In this document: positions 29,448 through 33,590 of the stretch, piece by piece
Position numbering within the stretch: position 1 is the stretch's first letter
Layout of the letters: the number at the start of each line of letters is the position of its first letter
Origin: a virus
DNA: 33,590 nucleotides
Virus record (IMG/VR): IMGVR_UViG_3300020180_000076
Coordinates: 1 to 33,590 of that record
Direction: 5' to 3' (one strand)
Position numbers and translations under genes: made by a program
The notes under the pieces: generated by a model
Databases searched by the model: none
What the model saw: only the letters and a program-made list of their open reading frames with translations
What the model was told of the DNA's origin: nothing

Positions 29448-31594
29448 TCTGCTGGATTATAAATGGTTGTACATTTACATCTCGCATGCCCTACAGGGCT
29501 ACTAACTCCGCTACTAAAAAGATCAGTTATACCAATCCTGCCTTGCCTTTCGTTGGCTATACAAAGTGGGCAAACATCTTGCAAAGTCGTTAGCCATTCT
29601 TTAGTCCCTTCTGGAAATTCAATCAGATACATCCGCTCACGAGTCTTTTCAATCGCTTCTGCTACTGCTGTAATTGCTATGAGTTCGGCTCTAGCTAATC
29701 CAAAAGCTGGCAAGCCTTTAAGTATGAGTTGTGCTATTTGGGGCGCGCCCATGTTTATATTTGTCTTTATAATATTTTGGATTTGGCTAGTGGTCTCTAC
29801 ATCCACCGAATCAAACATATCTGGCAAGCCTTTTAAAACCGCCTCAGTGAATTTGTCGATTTGATCAATCACGGCTTGTGGGTATACACCGTCGAAATAA
29901 TCTCTTTGAAATGCAAAGTTGGTTCGTTTATCTTTTTTGATTTCGTCCAGTGCTAGCCCGGCAAACGCCAAAAGGTCTTTTTTTAGGCTAGGAAAGCTGT
30001 AAAAGGTCTCTATTTTAGGGAGCCGGACAGTATAGGTGTTTAGATCAATATTGTCGGCCTTTTCAAGCTCTTTGACATAAGTAGTCACTTGCTTAGTGAT
30101 CGCCTCAATCCACTTGTTTACAAAGCCTTTTTTTTTACTGTTGCCTAAATAGAGTTCTGATAGTAGTGCTTTGTCCGTCGGGCTGGGAAGTGCGAACGCC
30201 ACTTTGGTAAAACCCCCACTACTATTATTTAACTGCTCTTTTGGTTTGGTTTTGGCTTCGACTTCTATGGTGTCGGTGTTTGGATTTGGCAAAGCCTCGA
30301 CTGCTGGAGCTGCCCAATCTTTTAGGAATACATCGCCGCCCTCAGTTGGTTCAAGTCCGCATACTTCACGGTGTTCATTGACCGTGACAAGATTTGTTTC
30401 AAAATGCTTGCGTGACTGCTCTTCCAGTGCTAATCGGTCTGGATTGCTAGGTGGCAAGTAGTCGATATAAAATGATTCAGTTGTATTTATGCCGTAAAAA
30501 GGTAAAAAGTACTCATTGCATAGTTCGTCAAACTGGTCCTCAAAAGCGTGACCAACCTTGCCATACACGGCATAGCTGAAGGTGGCGGCGTTGCTATATG
30601 TAAGCCCTTTGTCGCCATCGCCAACATCGGACATAGTGAGACTGTAGCTTGATAGTATTTCAGTTTTAGATTTGACCAGTAATTCCAAAAACTGTATATC
30701 ACGGTTTGATTTACCTAGCTCAAAGACTTTGTCTAAACCGTAAGCATAACCAACTCTAAAGGACTTTTGTACGCCTGAAAAGGTGTCATTGATCTTGTCA
30801 ACCATTCTTTGAATAATGGTCTTACCTTGCTTGTCTGGTACTTTTTTACCGTCTACCATATCGCTGGCAAGTTGACCGCCACTACTCGCAGCATCTGAAT
30901 TGAATCCTAGTAGTGTTGTCCCAATAAAAGCGTTTGAAAATATGAAGTTATTTGATCTTAATCCATTATTTTGTAGCAATATATAGTTGAAAGCACAATC
31001 TAAACGGCTTGGTGGGACTATCCAGTGCTTAAATACTGGATCTTTGAAATGGTATAGGTCGGTACGGTCTACTAGATTTGACATCTCTTTAATCTCGTTG
31101 TTGTTGCCGTCTTTGAAAGCGTATCTTGTTGTATTTGTCACGTCGTCGTGATACACATTGAACCGCCTAAGTGACCATACTGCCAGTTCATCATTTGCGT
31201 CTGGCATTATGATACAAGATCCTTCTTTTGCCGTGATATTTATGATTTTATCCTCTAAATCTGCCCAGTTTTTCTTTGTATATATCAAATTATAAACCCG
31301 TTTTTGAGTGCGTTCTTTTAGCTTTTGGGTGGCTGGTGTGTTTTGATCATTTTGGGTAATTACTACACGGCGACCATTAGCCCCAATATTCGCTTGGTAT
31401 ATACTGTATATATGTGGCATGATCGAGCTTGACCGCTCTATTTCATCATACTGCCTAAATGATAGCACCCTTGGATTGATCGGGGTATATTTGTTGTAGC
31501 TACCACCATTAAAGGCGTTGACCGTCTGGAATAGGTGATCGTGCTGACCGCTCAAAAAGTCATCAGAATTGAAGCCAAATTTTTGCTGTGACAT
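29444..31594 (-). CDS. Portal protein fused to MuF-type minor head protein (716 aa)
   Basis: The N-terminal about 430 residues are a portal protein (SFRQYDEIERSSSIMPHIYS, FELGKSNRDIQFLELLVKSK and LTYSNAATFSY). The C-terminal about 200 residues carry a MuF/SPP1-gp7-type domain with DVCPLCIANERQG and the final VGHARCKCTTIYNP, which is the C-x-x-C ... H-x-x-C-x-C zinc-like signature of the family. Normally these are two genes. The start is taken at ATG 31594 (MSQQKFGFNS), which matches the promoter spacing; the 13 residues upstream would start inside the box. The zinc-like cluster is complete. Confidence 0.8.
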   Translation of the reverse strand: MSQQKFGFNSDDFLSGQHDHLFQTVNAFNGGSYNKYTPINPRVLSFRQYDEIERSSSIMPHIYSIYQANIGANGRRVVITQNDQNTPATQKLKERTQKRVYNLIYTKKNWADLEDKIINITAKEGSCIIMPDANDELAVWSLRRFNVYHDDVTNTTRYAFKDGNNNEIKEMSNLVDRTDLYHFKDPVFKHWIVPPSRLDCAFNYILLQNNGLRSNNFIFSNAFIGTTLLGFNSDAASSGGQLASDMVDGKKVPDKQGKTIIQRMVDKINDTFSGVQKSFRVGYAYGLDKVFELGKSNRDIQFLELLVKSKTEILSSYSLTMSDVGDGDKGLTYSNAATFSYAVYGKVGHAFEDQFDELCNEYFLPFYGINTTESFYIDYLPPSNPDRLALEEQSRKHFETNLVTVNEHREVCGLEPTEGGDVFLKDWAAPAVEALPNPNTDTIEVEAKTKPKEQLNNSSGGFTKVAFALPSPTDKALLSELYLGNSKKKGFVNKWIEAITKQVTTYVKELEKADNIDLNTYTVRLPKIETFYSFPSLKKDLLAFAGLALDEIKKDKRTNFAFQRDYFDGVYPQAVIDQIDKFTEAVLKGLPDMFDSVDVETTSQIQNIIKTNINMGAPQIAQLILKGLPAFGLARAELIAITAVAEAIEKTRERMYLIEFPEGTKEWLTTLQDVCPLCIANERQGRIGITDLFSSGVSSPVGHARCKCTTIYNPAD

Positions 31595-31622
31595 ATATAG
31601 TGGTATAGTGGCTACTGGGGGG

Positions 31623-31642
31623 CTGTTAAGCAATTGTACGCT
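31623..31642 (-). promoter_or_regulatory. Conserved 20-bp box, copy 4 (portal unit)
   Basis: Exact copy. On the minus strand TTAACA, 16 bases, TATACC, five bases to ATATG: the transcript would begin about two bases from the portal ATG. The box overlaps the last codons and stop of the winged-helix gene, so its sequence is constrained both as protein code (KRTIA*) and as a DNA signal. Confidence 0.8.
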
Positions 31643-31916
31643 TGAGCTGGATTAGCATTTGGAGCTGAAAGGCTACTTTTGTGGTTTGGATTATTTCAGC
31701 GCCTAGGGTGGTTAATTCATAGTCTCTAGCCTCAGATCGCTGGCTTTTGTCGTGAATCTCAATCAGCCCAAAGTCTTGGAGTTTGATCATTCTTTGACTG
31801 ACTGCCGATTTTGACATCTCAAAAACAGCGGCTAGGTAGGCACATTTGCCACCGCCCTGTGATATAAGTAAGAGCATTTCGAGGTCTGTTTGATCGGGTA
31901 TGTATTGTCGTGGCAT
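31626..31916 (-). CDS. Winged-helix (MarR-like) regulator between terminase and portal (96 aa)
   Basis: The pattern GGGKCAYLAAVFEMSKSAVSQRMIKLQDFGLIEIHD is a winged helix: recognition helix around SKSAVSQRMIKL and wing after DFGLIEI. The ELTTLGAEIIQ end is as in MarR/PadR-type regulators. A single such gene in a packaging operon is uncommon, and it sits exactly where one of the conserved boxes is found. It is a candidate for the protein that binds the box, though this is inference. Confidence 0.75.
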   Translation of the reverse strand: MPRQYIPDQTDLEMLLLISQGGGKCAYLAAVFEMSKSAVSQRMIKLQDFGLIEIHDKSQRSEARDYELTTLGAEIIQTTKVAFQLQMLIQLKRTIA

Positions 31917-31935
31917 GTGCTTTGGGTTGGTGGGT

Positions 31936-33135
31936 TTAGTAGCCGTATAGGGTTGAGTAGTCTTGATTATTGTTTAGCAGTTCATTGATTAGAGCTAAGC
32001 TAATTACGCAGTCATCGTGGTAGCCGTCAGGTGCATTGTACCGCACCGCCCCCATTGGTGATACTTCGTAGCCAAATATTTCAAGCTCAGATATTAACTC
32101 AGGAAATGGATAAAACTCGATTGATCTGTTATCTATTGCCACTGATAAGTTTTGAATTAGTGGGTTTTTGCTAGAGCTTGTAAATTTAAAACTTCTCACA
32201 TTCATTCCGCCGTTGTTTAGGTCGTCAAATATGGCATCGCCCACACCAGTTGAGTCGATTATAGCCTCGCGGCAATTAAACCGCTGGTATAGGGATCTAA
32301 TACGTGTTTTTTGGAAGCCCCAATCAATTTGATTAAAACGGTCTTGAAATACTACCTTGCCAGTTTTTTGATCCGCAATATAGATCACAGTAAAATCTTG
32401 GTGCTTGGCAAGATCTATGCTCATGACATAGTCACAGCCGTCTTGTGGGTCTTCGTGTAGCTCTTGGATTACACATTGATTTATATTCCTAAAGACTGAT
32501 CCAGCACCGTCAATAAATTCAGCTAGATATTCTTGACTCCAGACTTCTTGGGGGGTTTCTGATTTAAGTCTTTCAATTCCTTTTTTAGAGTAAAAAGGGC
32601 AGTCAAAAATACTGAAATGATAGTGGCACCAATCCACCGCTTCAAGGTGGCAAAGTTTGTGAAACTTGTTTTTGCCTTTGGGTGTGCCTAAGATACGCCC
32701 CCCTTTAGCATTTTTAAACATTGGTCTTAAGGTGTTATCCCATAAACTGTCTTTCTTTAAAATTATCCCAGCCTCGTTTAAAATATAAAAATCATACTCA
32801 AATCCTTCCATATTTTCAGGACTTTCAGCGCTTCCAAAATCTAAATAAGAGCCATTTATAAACTTGATTGTTTTCTTCTGATAGTTCCACTCTGTAATTT
32901 CACCAACTAAAGGCTTAAAATACCGCTCAAAATATCTGTCAATATTCTTATTAATAGTGTCCACCCAAATACCTGTTGAGTTGGGTGTATCAAGTAGTTT
33001 TTCAATTATATATCTACAAGCCCCCATGGTCTTAAAAGACCGTCTACACGACCTTATAGTGCCAAATGGTTTGGCATCAAAAAAAGCTGTATGCATAGCT
33101 TCCCATTCCCAATTTAGATCAATCTGATGGCTCAT
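31936..33135 (-). CDS. terL: Terminase large subunit (399 aa)
   Basis: An N-terminal ATPase with a Walker-A-like SCRRSFKT at about residues 29-36 and a Walker-B region FYILNEAG (N120, E121), followed by the coupling motif GTPKG at 150-154. A C-terminal RNase-H-like nuclease carries metal-binding Asp241 (SIDLAKHQD), the Asp of IIDSTGVGD and the final GYHDDCVISLAL. It packages DNA into the head and cuts it. The canonical Walker B 'D-E' is N-E here, and Walker A is non-canonical, as in several divergent terminases. It overlaps the small subunit by 17 bases. Confidence 0.9.
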   Translation of the reverse strand: MSHQIDLNWEWEAMHTAFFDAKPFGTIRSCRRSFKTMGACRYIIEKLLDTPNSTGIWVDTINKNIDRYFERYFKPLVGEITEWNYQKKTIKFINGSYLDFGSAESPENMEGFEYDFYILNEAGIILKKDSLWDNTLRPMFKNAKGGRILGTPKGKNKFHKLCHLEAVDWCHYHFSIFDCPFYSKKGIERLKSETPQEVWSQEYLAEFIDGAGSVFRNINQCVIQELHEDPQDGCDYVMSIDLAKHQDFTVIYIADQKTGKVVFQDRFNQIDWGFQKTRIRSLYQRFNCREAIIDSTGVGDAIFDDLNNGGMNVRSFKFTSSSKNPLIQNLSVAIDNRSIEFYPFPELISELEIFGYEVSPMGAVRYNAPDGYHDDCVISLALINELLNNNQDYSTLYGY

Positions 33136-33586
33136 CTGATATTATAGTTTTTATAGTTTTTGACACTTTGATTTCAGTGTTCAAGTTTTGGTTGTCATTT
33201 TTAGCGTAAGTAGTCGGTAAATTCATTTTTACTCGCAGCACTTCCCAAAGTGGTTTAGCTTTAATTGCTTGATCTAAAGTTAGTTGACCTTGACCAATTA
33301 GAGCGGCAACCGTGACTTCAAAATTTGAAATTGCTTTTAGTATGTTATCGTTTGCTATTTTTACCTTTGGATCATTCTCTAAATCTTTGACCGCCTTTTG
33401 AGTTTGGGCTTTTAGGATTGCTTCTTTTTCAGATCGCCAACCCTTTGTTTTTAGCTTCCAGAAGCCATTTGTAGCCGTTTTTTTGGCAAGTCGTAAAGAT
33501 GTCGCCAAAAAGTCTTGGAGTTCTAATATATCACTTTCAAAATATCTTTGTTTGATTTCTGACCAGTCGTATTTTGCAGTTGCCAT
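33119..33586 (-). CDS. terS: Terminase small subunit-like protein (155 aa)
   Basis: MATAKYDWSEIKQRYFESDI, with GFWKLKTKGWRSEKEAI following, is a phage small-terminase N-terminal pattern ('kYDW..Ik..Y...' and 'TkGW..EK'). The rest is a helical oligomerisation part. It recognises the phage packaging site and passes DNA to TerL. Its ATG is in the terminal repeat (33584-33586, same as bases 11-13), so the contig cut is inside its leader. The order TerS-TerL is standard. Confidence 0.8.
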   Translation of the reverse strand: MATAKYDWSEIKQRYFESDILELQDFLATSLRLAKKTATNGFWKLKTKGWRSEKEAILKAQTQKAVKDLENDPKVKIANDNILKAISNFEVTVAALIGQGQLTLDQAIKAKPLWEVLRVKMNLPTTYAKNDNQNLNTEIKVSKTIKTIISDEPSD

Positions 33587-33589
33587 AAG
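33573..33589. repeat. 17-bp terminal direct repeat (right copy)
   Basis: Right-hand copy of bases 1-17. See the left copy: the two ends overlap inside the first codons of the small terminase gene, which suggests a circular or terminally redundant genome. Confidence 0.85.
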
Positions 33590-33590
33590 G

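Noticed and set aside
1-33590. tRNA genes or CRISPR arrays
   Set aside because: I saw no cloverleaf-like T-loop sequence (GTTCRANNC with matching stems) in the intergenic gaps and no spaced direct repeats; no computation was possible.

Overview
The window looks like an essentially complete genome (about 33.6 kb) of a tailed, long-tailed siphovirus-type bacteriophage. It carries a full head-tail-lysis set: terminase pair, portal, protease, HK97-type capsid, connectors, tail tube, frameshifted tail chaperone, tape measure, Dit, tail hub, fibres, holin candidate and CHAP endolysin. It also has a replication module. The first 17 bases recur at bases 33573-33589, and a small membrane-protein gene runs off the left edge in frame into the right edge. 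The map is therefore probably circular or terminally redundant, opened just inside the small terminase gene. I see no integrase, excisionase, partition gene or tRNA, so lysogeny is not supported. The DNA is AT-rich and uses ordinary stop codons (TAA, TAG and TGA all end genes). Almost no gene has a recognisable Shine-Dalgarno; most starts sit in an A/T context such as TATATG, and several promoters end so close to the ATG that the mRNA would be leaderless or nearly so. This suggests a host that initiates without SD sequences, which I cannot name from sequence alone.

Layout. (1) Bases 6352 to 177, minus strand: HNH protein, then, behind a terminator and a conserved promoter-like box, a DUF4373-like protein, a winged-helix replication initiator with internal iteron-like repeats, a DnaB-type helicase, a coiled-coil protein, an HTH protein, small unknowns, a RusA-type resolvase and a ParB-MTase fusion. 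Reading then passes across the contig ends into the terminase genes. (2) Bases 6353-6575: a divergent control region with back-to-back sigma70-like promoters. (3) Bases 6576-13848, plus strand: the accessory/early arm, mostly small unknown proteins, plus an ssDNA-binding-protein-like gene and a membrane-anchored lysozyme-like protein. It ends with a cassette of four acidic unknown proteins driven by duplicated promoters. (4) Bases 13910-33586, minus strand: lysis, fibres, tail, head and packaging genes, read from the right end towards 13910.

Two promoter families appear to organise expression. Plus-strand units start with TTGACA-17-TATACT-type promoters preceded by a shared 17-bp box (three copies; two lie inside an ungapped 136-bp repeat of about 90% identity). 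Minus-strand units share an identical 20-bp box, CTGTTAAGCAATTGTACGCT on the plus strand, upstream of the replication, tail-fibre, protease/capsid and portal units. The best candidates for undescribed biology are these two regulons, the acidic repeat-flanked cassette at 11875-13848, the six-unit 10-bp repeat at 14221-14280 and the SD-less/leaderless translation set-up.
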